Origin: Seohaeicola zhoushanensis
GTDB taxonomy: Bacteria > Pseudomonadota > Alphaproteobacteria > Rhodobacterales > Rhodobacteraceae
Direction: 5' to 3'
NCBI RefSeq assembly: GCF_014656415.1
Contig: NZ_BNCJ01000019.1
Coordinates: 1 to 64,000, forward strand
Length of the DNA: 64,000 nt
Shown here: positions 53,770-62,627 of the stretch, piece by piece
How the letters are laid out: every line of letters begins with the position of its first letter
Numbering within the stretch: position 1 is the stretch's first letter
The notes under the pieces: generated by a model
The model's database searches: none
What the model saw: only the letters and a program-made list of their open reading frames with translations
Told to the model about the DNA's origin: nothing
Program-made: the position numbers and the translations under genes

Positions 53770-53795
53770 GGCGCCCGCCGCAAGGGCGCCTTTTT
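53770..53795 (+). terminator. Rho-independent terminator
   Basis: GGCGCCC-GCCGCAA-GGGCGCC followed by TTTTT: a 7-bp GC stem (8 with the outer A-T), 7-base loop and T-tract. It ends the monooxygenase transcript, 27 bases after its stop. Confidence 0.9.
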
Positions 53796-53843
53796 CCATT
53801 TCGCCCGCAGGAGGCCCGCTCCGCCTTCGAAATCGGTGCGACG

Positions 53844-53901
53844 ATCAAATTTATTGGTGGACCTTTTAAATTATCGTGCCTAACCTCGCGTCAATTCGAG
53901 G
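53844..53901 (+). promoter_or_regulatory. Leader of the ribose-type ABC operon
   Basis: A degenerate relative of the 52.0-kb palindrome, ATCAAATTTATTGGT (53844-53858), runs into GGTGGACC. An AT-rich TTTTAAATTAT follows and may be the -10 area. CCTCG (53884-53888) can pair with CGAGG (53897-53901) and would hide the ribosome site GGAGGAGG. Confidence 0.35.
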
Positions 53902-53912
53902 AGGAGGTCGGA

Positions 53913-54893
53913 ATGAGACTCGGACGGCTGTCGGCCCTGTCGCAGGAACAGATCGTGCTTGGAATGGCGGTTGTCCTCTTCGCGGTGTTCGCCCTGTCGA
54001 TCGACGGCTTCCTCACGGCGGGCAACATCCTGTCGGTGATTCAGAACGTATCGGTCCTCGGCATCCTCGGCGCGGGGATGGCCATGTCGATCATCGGGCG
54101 CGGCATCGACCTGTCGGTGGTGTCGGTGATGGCCTATTCGGTGGCCTGGACGCTGTCGGCCTTCAATCAGGACGTGAACCTCTATCTGGCGCTTCTCATG
54201 GGCTTCGGCTTTGCCCTGGCTGTCGGCCTGATCAACGGCATCCTCATCGCCTATATCGAGATCCCGGCCATCTTCGCCACCCTCGCCTCGGGCACGGCGG
54301 TCGCGGGGTTCGGGCAGTATTTCCTGGTCGATACCGATGTGGTCTTCGTGTCCGATGCCGTGGGTCGGCTGATGTCCATCGGCTCCGGCCGGACCCTCGG
54401 AGTGCCGAATTCCGTCATTAGCCTCGCCATCGTGGCGGGGGTTCTCTACTGGATCCTGCACCGCACCGTCTTCGGCCGCTACCTGTTCGCCATGGGCGAC
54501 AACACCCGCGCCGCCCGGGTCGCCGGCATCCCGGTCCGCCCGATGATGGTTGCGCAATACCTGCTGACCGCGACTATCGCCTTCATCGCGGGGCTCGTCA
54601 CCGCCATGGCGGTCGAGTCGATGAACACGCGGGTCGTCAACTCCACCCTCGTCTACGACGTCATCCTGATCGCCGTGATCGGGGGCATCTCGCTCAGCGG
54701 CGGGCGGGGCAGCGTGCGCAACGTGCTGATCGGCACCGTCATGATCGGCGTGCTGCTGAACGGCATGACGATGATGAACATGCCCTACACGGCGCAGAAC
54801 ATCGTCAAGGGCGCGATCCTGCTGGTCGCGATCATCGCCGACAGTTTTTTCAACCCGCGCGATGAGCAGACATCGCAGCAGGGCGACATCTGA
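53913..54893 (+). CDS. Ribose-type ABC transporter permease 1
   Basis: A 326-residue RbsC-family permease with 8-10 helices. Typical pieces are GILGAGMAMSIIGRGIDLSV, VGLINGILIAYIEIPAIFAT, and GGISLSGGRGSV; the RVAGIPVRPM cytoplasmic loop contacts the ATPase in this family. ATG 53913 lies behind GGAGGAGG. It differs from the fused permease encoded downstream, so the transport core is probably a heterodimer. Confidence 0.92.
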   Translation: MRLGRLSALSQEQIVLGMAVVLFAVFALSIDGFLTAGNILSVIQNVSVLGILGAGMAMSIIGRGIDLSVVSVMAYSVAWTLSAFNQDVNLYLALLMGFGFALAVGLINGILIAYIEIPAIFATLASGTAVAGFGQYFLVDTDVVFVSDAVGRLMSIGSGRTLGVPNSVISLAIVAGVLYWILHRTVFGRYLFAMGDNTRAARVAGIPVRPMMVAQYLLTATIAFIAGLVTAMAVESMNTRVVNSTLVYDVILIAVIGGISLSGGRGSVRNVLIGTVMIGVLLNGMTMMNMPYTAQNIVKGAILLVAIIADSFFNPRDEQTSQQGDI

Positions 54894-54939
54894 AAAGGAC
54901 GGACGATACCGTCCGCATCATCTGGGAGGAGAACCAAGA

Positions 54940-55965
54940 ATGCTGAAAAATATCAAGAACCTGCTGGTCGCGACAGTCGTAATGGGCCTGTGCTGCACCA
55001 GCCTGGCCGCCGAGGAATGGGATGACGGCCAGATCAAGGACACCCGCGAACTGCTCAAGGGCAAACGCGTCGGTTTCGTCCCCCTGTCCATGGGGATCGA
55101 CCTTGGCCAGGTCTGGCTCGCGGCGATGGAGCGCGACGCCAAGCGGTTCGGCTACGAGATCGTCGTGCGGGAATCCAGCTGGAACGTGCAGAACGGCGCG
55201 CAGGCCATCAACCAGCTGATCGGCGAAAAGGTCGACCTTCTGGTGATCCACCCGGCCGAAGTGCAGGCCTGGGCCAAGCTGGTCAACAAGGCCGAGCAGT
55301 CTGGCGTGCCGGTCGTACAGGTCAACATGAAGTCGCCCAACACCGGCGACGCCTATGTGGGCGCAAACTGGTACGACAGTGCCCGCCTGATGGTCGAGCA
55401 GATCCACAAGATGTGCGCGCCCGAAAACGGCGGCAATGGCAAGATCGCCATCGTGCAGGGAGTGCTGACGTCCCCGGCCAACTACATCGTGCGCAAGTCG
55501 ATGGACGATTTCTGGACGGAATACCCCGGGCTCGAGATCGTCGCGGACCAGCCGGCGGACTACGACTCGACCAAGGCCAAGGCGGTCGCCTCGACCGTGC
55601 TGAAGCAGCATCCCGACCTCTGCGGGTTCCTCGGGATGTGGGAAGTCATGGACATGGGGGTCGCGGCGGCCGTGAAGGAGGCGGACCTTCAGGGCAAGGT
55701 GCACATCGTCAGCTCGGGCGGGGGAGAGAAGAAATCGTCCTGCGACAACATCGCCAACGGCAACTTCGACGCCGTGGTGAGCTACGAGGCCGAAGACGTG
55801 GGCTATGCGCTGGCTTCCGTCGTGACGTCGCTGTTGCAGAACCCGCCCAAGGAGCTCGGCAAGAATCCGATCGGGGTTTACACGCCCAGTGTCGCCATCA
55901 CCAAGAACAACTACCAGGACAGCATGTGCTGGGACCTGGAAAGCGTGAAGCGCAACGGGTTCTGA
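54940..55965 (+). CDS. Ribose-type ABC substrate-binding protein
   Basis: A 341-residue periplasmic-binding protein of the RbsB/Peripla_BP_4 family with a signal peptide (cleavage likely after SLAA). GKRVGFVPLSMGIDLGQVW, EKVDLLVIHPAEVQAWAKL (split pieces) and GFLGMWEVMDMG match the fold. Sugar-type ligand residues are only partly recognisable, and the enzymatic neighbours suggest a non-sugar or glycoside ligand. GGGAGGAG precedes the ATG. A hairpin follows before the next gene. Confidence 0.9.
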   Translation: MLKNIKNLLVATVVMGLCCTSLAAEEWDDGQIKDTRELLKGKRVGFVPLSMGIDLGQVWLAAMERDAKRFGYEIVVRESSWNVQNGAQAINQLIGEKVDLLVIHPAEVQAWAKLVNKAEQSGVPVVQVNMKSPNTGDAYVGANWYDSARLMVEQIHKMCAPENGGNGKIAIVQGVLTSPANYIVRKSMDDFWTEYPGLEIVADQPADYDSTKAKAVASTVLKQHPDLCGFLGMWEVMDMGVAAAVKEADLQGKVHIVSSGGGEKKSSCDNIANGNFDAVVSYEAEDVGYALASVVTSLLQNPPKELGKNPIGVYTPSVAITKNNYQDSMCWDLESVKRNGF

Positions 55966-55975
55966 TCCGCCCTCC

Positions 55976-56002
55976 GGGATCGCGTCGCAGCGGCGCGGTC
56001 CC
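55976..56002 (+). promoter_or_regulatory. Intercistronic hairpin, binding protein to fused permease
   Basis: GGGATCGCG / CGCGGTCCC (one G-T pair) with a 9-base loop. A smaller CCCC-TTCGTAC-GGGG hairpin follows at about 56000-56014. No T-tract, so attenuation or mRNA protection rather than full termination. Confidence 0.5.
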
Positions 56003-56053
56003 CTTCGTACGGGGGGCGCACCCCCGGTCAATCTCCCAGCAAGGCACGTCTTC

Positions 56054-58171
56054 ATGTCGCAACCATCCGAATTCTATTCGCGCTGGCGCTACCGCCTGTT
56101 TCCGGACCACATCGTCGGCGAGGTCCTGTCGAAGAACTGGATCGACAACGCGATCCCGTTCCTGATCCTCATCGCCTCGGTCGCCTTCTTCAGCGTCTTC
56201 ATCCAGGACCTGTTCGCGCCCTACAGCCTGATCGACAACGGCCGCCAGATCGGGGAACTGCTGCTTGTGGTGTTCGGCATGACCATCGTCATGATGGCCG
56301 GCGGCATCGACCTGAGCGTCGGCGCGACCTTCGCGCTTGCGACCTTCTGCTCGCTCGGGATGTTCAACTATTTCGAGCTTCCGCTCGCCGTCGTCGTCGT
56401 TCTGACGCTGCTTCTGGGCGCGCTGATCGGGGCGTTGAACGGGGCGCTGATCGGTTTTCTCAGGCTGCGGGCCTTCCTGACCACGCTGGTCACCCTGATC
56501 ATGGTGCGCGCGACCTTCGACACGCTGGTGCTGAACTACCAGGTGGAGGTGTCGATGGCGATGCGGTTCTCCGACGCCTGGGACTTCATCGGTGACGGCG
56601 ACGTGCTGGGCATTCCGTTCAGCTTCCTCCTGGCCGCGATCGTCGGGATTTTCGCCCATGTCATGCTGACCCGACTGGGCATCGGCTGGCGCATTCAGGC
56701 CGTCGGCGGGTCGCGGCGGTCGGCGTTCAACGCCGGGATCTCGGTCCGCAAGACGGTGTTCTACACCTATGTCATGTCCGGGACCCTCGCCGCCGCCGCC
56801 GGCGTGCTCTACGCCTCGCGGCTTGGCGCGGCGGGAAGCGACACCGGGCTGGGGCTGGAAGTGTCGGCGCTGACGGCCGCAGTTCTGGGCGGGGTCAGCC
56901 TCGGCGGCGGACGCGGGTCCATCGCCAAGGCGCTGCTTGGCTCCCTCATCGTGATCATCATCCAAAGTTCGCTCGTCCGGCTTGGCCTGCGCACCGGAGC
57001 CAACACGCTTGTGCTGGGCATCCTGCTGCTCGTCGCCGTCGCGATCGACGTGAAATGGCTGAAGAACCGGCTCAAGGTGCTGGCCAAGGTTTATGTCTCG
57101 CCAGGCTATTTCCGGCTGCCCGACATCGGCCGGATCGGGTCCTCCTCGCCCTATGCAGACAACAACCGCCTGGCGGACGTGGACCTGATCGGGCTGGAGG
57201 AGATCGAGGGCCCGGAGGACGTGATCCTCGACGAGGACGACAACCTCTACTGCGGGTCGCGGCACGGCGATGTCATCCGGTTTTTCAGCCCCGACCACAA
57301 GAGGTGGGAGGTCTACGGCCATATCGGCGGGCATCCCCTCGGGATGGCTTTCGACGCGCAGGGCAACCTGAACGTCTGCGTCTCGGGCATGGGCCTCTAC
57401 CAGATCACGCCGGACAAGGAGGTCCGTAAGCTGACGGATGAAACCAACCGGAGCCTGCTGTCGGTCATCGACGACAGCCGGATGCGGTTCGCGGACGACC
57501 TGGACATCGCGCCGGACGGCAAGATCTACTTCTCCGAGGCGACGATCCGCTTCAACACCGACGAGTGGATGATCGACGCGCTGGAAAGCCGGGGCAACGG
57601 GCGGATCATCTGTTACGACCCCGCCGCCGACACGACCCGCACCATCCTGCCCAAGCTCATGTTCCCGAACGGGATCTGCGTCTCGCACGACGGCCAGTCG
57701 ATCCTTTATGCCGAAACCTGGCCCTGCCGGATCTCGCGCTACTGGCTGGCAGGCCCCCGCAAGGGTGAGGTCGAGCTGGTGATGCCGGACCTGCCCGGCT
57801 ATCCCGACAACATCAACCGTTCGTCCGATGGCCATTACTGGTGCGCATTTGTCGGCATGCGCGCGCCGGCCTTCGATCTGGCGATGCGGATGCCCTCCTT
57901 CCGCAAGAAGATGGTCGACCGGATCCCGCATGACGAGTGGCTTTATCCCAACATGAATGCGGGCTGCGTCATCAAGTTCGACGAGACCGGCAAGGTGCTG
58001 GAATGCCTGTGGGACTCCAAGGGCGTAAACCATCCGATGATCACCTCGATGCGCGAACACAAGGGATACCTCTACCTCGGCGGGTCGCTGAACAACCGGA
58101 TCGGCAAATGGAAGATCCCCGGCGCCGATCCAGACTGGACGGGCGTTTCCTCCTACTGGAGGGCGACATGA
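56054..58171 (+). CDS. Fusion: ribose-type ABC permease plus strictosidine-synthase/SMP-30 beta-propeller
   Basis: A 705-residue protein in one uninterrupted frame. Residues 1 to about 345 are an RbsC-type permease (MTIVMMAGGIDLSVGATFAL, GGVSLGGGRGS, NAGISVRKTVFYTYVMSG). After a short linker, residues about 375-700 form a beta-propeller of the strictosidine synthase/SMP-30 kind: EGPEDVILDEDDNLYCGSRH, FADDLDIAPDGKIYFSEAT, FPNGICVSHDGQSILYAETW and LPGYPDNINRSSDGHYWCAF. Such propellers bind metal and include lactonases and esterases. In RbsC-family permeases the C-terminus is normally cytoplasmic, so the propeller would meet substrate as it enters (inference). The next gene overlaps it (ATGA). 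Confidence 0.9.
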   Translation: MSQPSEFYSRWRYRLFPDHIVGEVLSKNWIDNAIPFLILIASVAFFSVFIQDLFAPYSLIDNGRQIGELLLVVFGMTIVMMAGGIDLSVGATFALATFCSLGMFNYFELPLAVVVVLTLLLGALIGALNGALIGFLRLRAFLTTLVTLIMVRATFDTLVLNYQVEVSMAMRFSDAWDFIGDGDVLGIPFSFLLAAIVGIFAHVMLTRLGIGWRIQAVGGSRRSAFNAGISVRKTVFYTYVMSGTLAAAAGVLYASRLGAAGSDTGLGLEVSALTAAVLGGVSLGGGRGSIAKALLGSLIVIIIQSSLVRLGLRTGANTLVLGILLLVAVAIDVKWLKNRLKVLAKVYVSPGYFRLPDIGRIGSSSPYADNNRLADVDLIGLEEIEGPEDVILDEDDNLYCGSRHGDVIRFFSPDHKRWEVYGHIGGHPLGMAFDAQGNLNVCVSGMGLYQITPDKEVRKLTDETNRSLLSVIDDSRMRFADDLDIAPDGKIYFSEATIRFNTDEWMIDALESRGNGRIICYDPAADTTRTILPKLMFPNGICVSHDGQSILYAETWPCRISRYWLAGPRKGEVELVMPDLPGYPDNINRSSDGHYWCAFVGMRAPAFDLAMRMPSFRKKMVDRIPHDEWLYPNMNAGCVIKFDETGKVLECLWDSKGVNHPMITSMREHKGYLYLGGSLNNRIGKWKIPGADPDWTGVSSYWRAT

Positions 58172-59250
58172 TGCTGGACCGTCTGAAGACCTGGTACGAC
58201 GGGTTCCGCGGGGCTGGCGACCACGCCATCACCGTGCCCCCGATGGACGGGGCGCTGCGTCCCAACACAGCCCTGGACGAGGCCCGGACGCTGTTCGACT
58301 GGCCCTCGCCCGACAATGTCGCGACCGACGGGGACACGGCGGTCTTTTCGTCGGGGGCCGAGGTCCTGCGCGTCCGGCCTGGCGAGGCGCCTGTGCATCT
58401 GCGGACCCACCCTGCCCCGGTCACGGCGCTGGCCGCGCACCAGGGCGCACTGGCCACCGCACTTGCGACCGGAGAAGTGCTGATATCGGGCGGCCCGCAT
58501 GACGGCCAACGTCTGGCGGCATCGGCGGACCTGCCCATCTCCTGTCCGGTCGCGCTCGCGTTCCGTGACGGCGACACGCTGCTGATCGGCAACGGATCAG
58601 ACCGTCACGACGCCGGGGAGTGGCGCCACGACCTGCTGACGCGCACCGCCTCCGGGTCGGTCTGGCAGGTCGACCTCAAGACCGGCGCGGCCGAATGCCT
58701 GGCGCGGAACCTCGCCTGGCCCCGTGGTCTGCTGCCCCTGCCCGAGGGCGTCCTGGTATCCGAGGCCTGGCGCGCCCGGTTGGTCGTCCTGCGCCCCGGT
58801 GCGGAACCCGATCCGGTCAGCACGGAGCTGCCCGCCTATCCCGGCGGCCTCTCCGCAGCCCCGGATGGCGGCGTCTTCGTATCGCTCTTCGCCCCGCGCC
58901 GGCGCCTGACCGAACTCGTCATGCGAGAGACGGCCTACCGCGACCGGATGATGGCCGAGATCGAGCCGGAATACTGGATCTCTCCCAGCCTGCGCCCGAT
59001 GGAAAGCTATTACGAACCGCTTCAGGGCGGCACGCTCAAGAAGCTGGCGATGCTGAAGCCCTGGGCGCCGTCCCGCTCCTACGGGCTGGTGCTTGAACTG
59101 GACTCAAGCTTCGACGCGCGGCGCAGCTTCCACAGCCGTGCCGACGGCACCCGGCACGGCATCTCGTCGACCGCCCTGATCGGCGGAACTCTGGTTGTCG
59201 CGGCGACGGGCGGCGACGTGATGGTCGCGCTAGACATGGAAGGGGTCTGA
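58168..59250 (+). CDS. Second beta-propeller protein, strictosidine-synthase/SMP-30-like
   Basis: A 360-residue soluble protein without a signal peptide, so cytoplasmic. Its propeller-like pattern includes NLAWPRGLLPLPEGVLVSEA, LPAYPGGLSAAPDGGVFVSL and SYYEPLQGGTLKKLAML. It is a distant relative of the fused propeller: the equivalents of FxDDLDI and the PDNI loop are eroded (PGGL), so catalytic metal ligands may be partly lost. It is coupled to the fusion gene by ATGA and is 1 base from the ATPase gene. Possibly a partner subunit or a second hydrolase. Confidence 0.75.
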   Translation: MMLDRLKTWYDGFRGAGDHAITVPPMDGALRPNTALDEARTLFDWPSPDNVATDGDTAVFSSGAEVLRVRPGEAPVHLRTHPAPVTALAAHQGALATALATGEVLISGGPHDGQRLAASADLPISCPVALAFRDGDTLLIGNGSDRHDAGEWRHDLLTRTASGSVWQVDLKTGAAECLARNLAWPRGLLPLPEGVLVSEAWRARLVVLRPGAEPDPVSTELPAYPGGLSAAPDGGVFVSLFAPRRRLTELVMRETAYRDRMMAEIEPEYWISPSLRPMESYYEPLQGGTLKKLAMLKPWAPSRSYGLVLELDSSFDARRSFHSRADGTRHGISSTALIGGTLVVAATGGDVMVALDMEGV

Positions 59251-59251
59251 G

Positions 59252-60748
59252 ATGGACGAGATCATCCGCATGGTCGGCGTGACCAAGGAATACCGCGGCA
59301 TCCCCGCGATCCGCGATGTCGACTTCACGCTGCGCCGGGGCGAGGTCCACGCGCTTCTGGGCGAAAACGGGGCGGGCAAGTCGACGCTGACCAAGATCCT
59401 CGCCGGCGTCACGCAGCGGACCCATGGCGACGTCCTGTTCGAGGGCCGCTCGGTCAACTTCGCCACCCCGGCCGAGGCGCTGGCGGCCGGCATCGCGATG
59501 GTCTTCCAGGAGAACTCCCTCGTGCCGTCGATGTCGGTTGCCCAGAACGTCTTTCTGGGCGACGAGACCTTCTTCAACCGGCTGCGGGGCAAGTACATCG
59601 CCGCGCAGCAGCTGATGGGATCGCTGAACTTCCTCGTCGATCCCTGGGCCAACGTGGCCACACTTGGCGCCGCGAAGAAGCAGATGGTGGAGATTGCCCG
59701 CGCGGTCCGCCAGAACGCCAAGGTCATCATCTTCGACGAACCGACCGCCTCTCTCACGCCGGAGGAGGTGGCGCATTTCTTCTCCCTCATCGAGCGGCTG
59801 AAGGCGCGCGGCGTGTCCATCGTCTTCATCGGTCATGCGCTGGAGGAATCGCTGCGCATCGCCGATCGCATCACCGTCCTGCGCGACGGCGAACACGTCC
59901 TGACTGACGCGTCTGCCAACCTCGACCGGGACAAGATCGTTCAGGCCATGGTCGGACGCAGCCTGTCGAACGAGATCTACGCCAGACGCTCCGAACGGAA
60001 AATCCGCAAGCCCGGCCGCAAGGCGCTGAGCGTGCAGGACCTGTCCATGGGCAACATCGTGCGCAACAACTCCTTCACCGTCTACCGTGGCCAGATCACG
60101 GGCATCTTCGGCCTGATCGGCTCGGGCCGGACGGAAACGGCCAAGATCGTCGCGGGCGTGGAAAAGCGGCGCTTCTTCCATGGTGGAGAGGTCTTCCTTG
60201 ACGGTCGCCGCATCCGTTACCGGGTGCCGCGGCAGGCGGTGCGCGACGGCATCGTCTATGTCACCGAGGACCGGAAGATCGAGGGCTTCTTCGACTCCAT
60301 GTCGATCTCCGAAAACATCCATACCGGCTATGTCGCCGCCGGCCTCACGAAGGGCATGGTGCTGAGGCTGGACGAGATGCGGGAGCTGGCAGAGCACTGG
60401 ACGCGCGCGCTGAACGTGAAGGCGATCAACACCGATGCGCAGGTCGTCGAACTGTCGGGCGGCAACCAGCAGAAGGTCGTCATAGCCAAATCTCTGGTGC
60501 AGAAACCAAAGGTGATCTTCTTCGACGAACCGACACGCGGCGTCGATGTCGGCGCGATTGCCGAAATCCACCAGCTGATCGGCGACCTTGCCGATCAGGG
60601 GCACGCGGTCGTGGTGATCTCGTCCTACCTGCCTGAGGTGATGAACATCTCGGACCGCATCCTCGTGTCACAGAACGGCCGCGTGGTCGAAGAGTTCACG
60701 CCGACCGAGGCGACGGAAAAACGCATCATGTACGCGGCGGTCCACTGA
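59252..60748 (+). CDS. Ribose-type ABC transporter ATPase (two domains)
   Basis: A 498-residue duplicated ABC ATPase of the RbsA/MglA type. First domain: Walker A GENGAGKST, signature region LGAAKKQMVEIA, Walker B VIIFDEPTASL. Second domain: Walker A degenerate as GLIGSGRTE, signature LSGGNQQKV, Walker B VIFFDEPTRGVD. One degenerate site is normal for this family. It would energise both permeases. It converges with the VOC gene, with only 16 bases between stops. Confidence 0.93.
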   Translation: MDEIIRMVGVTKEYRGIPAIRDVDFTLRRGEVHALLGENGAGKSTLTKILAGVTQRTHGDVLFEGRSVNFATPAEALAAGIAMVFQENSLVPSMSVAQNVFLGDETFFNRLRGKYIAAQQLMGSLNFLVDPWANVATLGAAKKQMVEIARAVRQNAKVIIFDEPTASLTPEEVAHFFSLIERLKARGVSIVFIGHALEESLRIADRITVLRDGEHVLTDASANLDRDKIVQAMVGRSLSNEIYARRSERKIRKPGRKALSVQDLSMGNIVRNNSFTVYRGQITGIFGLIGSGRTETAKIVAGVEKRRFFHGGEVFLDGRRIRYRVPRQAVRDGIVYVTEDRKIEGFFDSMSISENIHTGYVAAGLTKGMVLRLDEMRELAEHWTRALNVKAINTDAQVVELSGGNQQKVVIAKSLVQKPKVIFFDEPTRGVDVGAIAEIHQLIGDLADQGHAVVVISSYLPEVMNISDRILVSQNGRVVEEFTPTEATEKRIMYAAVH

Positions 60749-60764
60749 CCCGCCGCGTGGCGCA

Positions 60765-61271
60765 TCAGAGCGGCATGTTGTCCGGACGGTGCGGATAGAA
60801 ATAATCCGCCTCGGGCCGGACCGTGCCCTCGGCCCTGTGGAAGACCTCGAGGATCATCTTCAGCGGCCCCTCGCCGTCGACATAGGCGAACCGGGTCTGA
60901 CCCCAGGTCCCCTCCATCAGCGGCGGAAGACCCCGCTGGCGGCACTGCTCCATCGTCGCCTCGAACCCGGCGTCCGAGGTCTGGACCAGGGCGTGATGCA
61001 GCCCCTCGCCCTTGCGGTCGAGGTGTTCGCGGTAGATGCTCGGCCCTTCCAGCGGCTGCACGACCTCCCACATGAACCCGTTGGTCCAGGCCAAGGCCAG
61101 CTTCATGCTGAAGGCCTCCTCGCGACCACGGATGCGCATGTCGGTCAGCGCGGGGGTCCAGACCGCCCAGGGCCCGATCCCCGCACTTTCCCAATAGCCG
61201 CGGATCGTCGCGTCCAGGTCCTCGACCACGACGCAGACCTGTTTGACGTTGGTGATCCAGGGCGCATCCAT
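60765..61271 (-). CDS. VOC-superfamily (glyoxalase/epimerase-like) protein
   Basis: A 168-residue vicinal-oxygen-chelate protein. Two beta-alpha-beta-beta-beta modules are visible: KQVCVVVEDLDATIRGYWES and LHHALVQTSDAG, ending in MILEVFHRA with a metal-ligand glutamate. The layout resembles methylmalonyl-CoA epimerases and glyoxalase_4 proteins, so epimerisation or lyase chemistry on a CoA ester is possible. TAGGAGG precedes the ATG, 9 bases after dctM, so it belongs to the leftward TRAP operon. Confidence 0.8.
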   Translation of the reverse strand: MDAPWITNVKQVCVVVEDLDATIRGYWESAGIGPWAVWTPALTDMRIRGREEAFSMKLALAWTNGFMWEVVQPLEGPSIYREHLDRKGEGLHHALVQTSDAGFEATMEQCRQRGLPPLMEGTWGQTRFAYVDGEGPLKMILEVFHRAEGTVRPEADYFYPHRPDNMPL

Positions 61272-61280
61272 GGTGGCCTC

Positions 61281-62588
61281 CTATTTCATGACGGTCGGGA
61301 GCCAGAGGATGATGTCGGGAAACGCGATCAGCAGGGCCACCACGATCAGATCGGCGACCAGGAACCACAGGATCCCGTAGAAGATCTGCCCCGTGGTGAC
61401 GAGGTCCCCGACCACGCTTTTTATGACGAAGACGTTCAGTCCGATCGGCGGAGTGATCATCCCGATCTCGAGGAACTTGGCCAGCAGGATCCCGAACCAG
61501 AGCAGGTCGATGTCCGCCGTCTTGAGCACCGGCAGCAGGATCGGCAGCGTCAGCAGCATCGCCCCGATCGGTTCCAGGAACATGCCCAGCACAAGGTAGA
61601 TGATGGCGATGCCGAGAAGCAGCAGCATCGGATCGGCGTTCATCGCATCCACGAAGCTGGCCAGATCGCGCCCCGCCCCGCTGATCGCCATGAACCGCGT
61701 CAGCATGTTCGCTCCGATGGCAATGATGAAGAGCGCCGCCGTGGTCTGAAGCGTCTCGACCACCGAACTCCAGAAGCCCCGCAGGCTGAGCGAGCGTTTG
61801 ATCAGCCCGACAAGGACCGCCAGCGCGGCCCCGGCCGCGCCGGCTTCGGTCGGGGTGAAGATGCCGAAGAACAGCCCGCCCAGAACGCCGGTCATGAGCA
61901 GCAGCACCGGCCAGGTGTCGAGCAGAGCGGAGAGCCGTTCGGCGGCGGTCGACCTTTCGTTCACCGGCGGCGCCAGGCCGGGGTTCATCTTGACCCGAAC
62001 GACGATCATGACGCAGTAGCCCAGGGCCGTCAGCAGCCCCGCGCCGACCCCGCCCATGAACAGCGACCCGACCGGAACCTGCGCGATGATGCCGTAGAGG
62101 ATCAGCAGGATCGACGGCGGGATCAGCGCGCCGATGGTCCCCGCCGCAGCCACGGTGCCGGTGGCGAAGGCCGCGTCATAGCGCTGGCGCATCATCTCGG
62201 GCACGGCGATCCGGCCCATGGCGGCCGCGCAGGCGATCGAGGATCCGGTCACCGCCGCAAAGCCCGCCGCGCCGAAGACCGCGGCGATGGCCATGCCGCC
62301 GGGCAATCGCGACAGCCACAGCCGCGCCGCCTCGAACAGGCCCTTGGTCAGGCCGGCGTGGAAGCAGACGAAGCCCATCATCAGGAACATCGGGATGGAG
62401 CTCATCTGCCAGGTGGCCGTGAAGTTCCACGGGATGATTCCGACGGCGCCCCAGGCGGCCTTGGGCCCGGTGATCATCCAGATCCCGCCAAAGGACACGC
62501 CGATCAGCGCCGGTCCGATCGGCACCCGCAGGGCAATCAGTGCCAGAAGGACAGCGATGCCCCAGTATCCGATTTCTACGTTGCTCAC
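61281..62588 (-). CDS. dctM: TRAP transporter large permease subunit DctM
   Basis: A 435-residue DctM, about a dozen helices, with SSIPMFLMMGFVCFHAGLTK (in part), GSSIACAAAMGRIAVPEM, TIGALIPPSI, FTPTEAGAAGA and GMITPPIGLNVFVI. Same length and motifs as the other two copies. It follows dctQ after 39 bases, a looser joint than in the other systems, where the genes overlap. Confidence 0.95.
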   Translation of the reverse strand: MSNVEIGYWGIAVLLALIALRVPIGPALIGVSFGGIWMITGPKAAWGAVGIIPWNFTATWQMSSIPMFLMMGFVCFHAGLTKGLFEAARLWLSRLPGGMAIAAVFGAAGFAAVTGSSIACAAAMGRIAVPEMMRQRYDAAFATGTVAAAGTIGALIPPSILLILYGIIAQVPVGSLFMGGVGAGLLTALGYCVMIVVRVKMNPGLAPPVNERSTAAERLSALLDTWPVLLLMTGVLGGLFFGIFTPTEAGAAGAALAVLVGLIKRSLSLRGFWSSVVETLQTTAALFIIAIGANMLTRFMAISGAGRDLASFVDAMNADPMLLLLGIAIIYLVLGMFLEPIGAMLLTLPILLPVLKTADIDLLWFGILLAKFLEIGMITPPIGLNVFVIKSVVGDLVTTGQIFYGILWFLVADLIVVALLIAFPDIILWLPTVMK

Positions 62589-62627
62589 GTGGCGTCCCTT
62601 CCGGATCTTCGTCCGGTCATGAATTGA

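Noticed and set aside
54940-55965. Lipoprotein signal in the ribose-type binding protein (cysteines at about 18-19)
   Set aside because: The residues before the cysteines do not fit a lipobox (MGLCC), and a normal cleavage site after SLAA is present.
55898-58060. 720-codon open frame on the minus strand
   Set aside because: It is antisense to the fusion gene, rich in Arg/His/Gly/Asp as expected from the complement of high-GC coding DNA, and has no recognisable motif.
60789-62627. 612-codon open frame on the plus strand
   Set aside because: Antisense shadow of dctM and the VOC gene; extremely rich in Asp, Arg, His and Gln.
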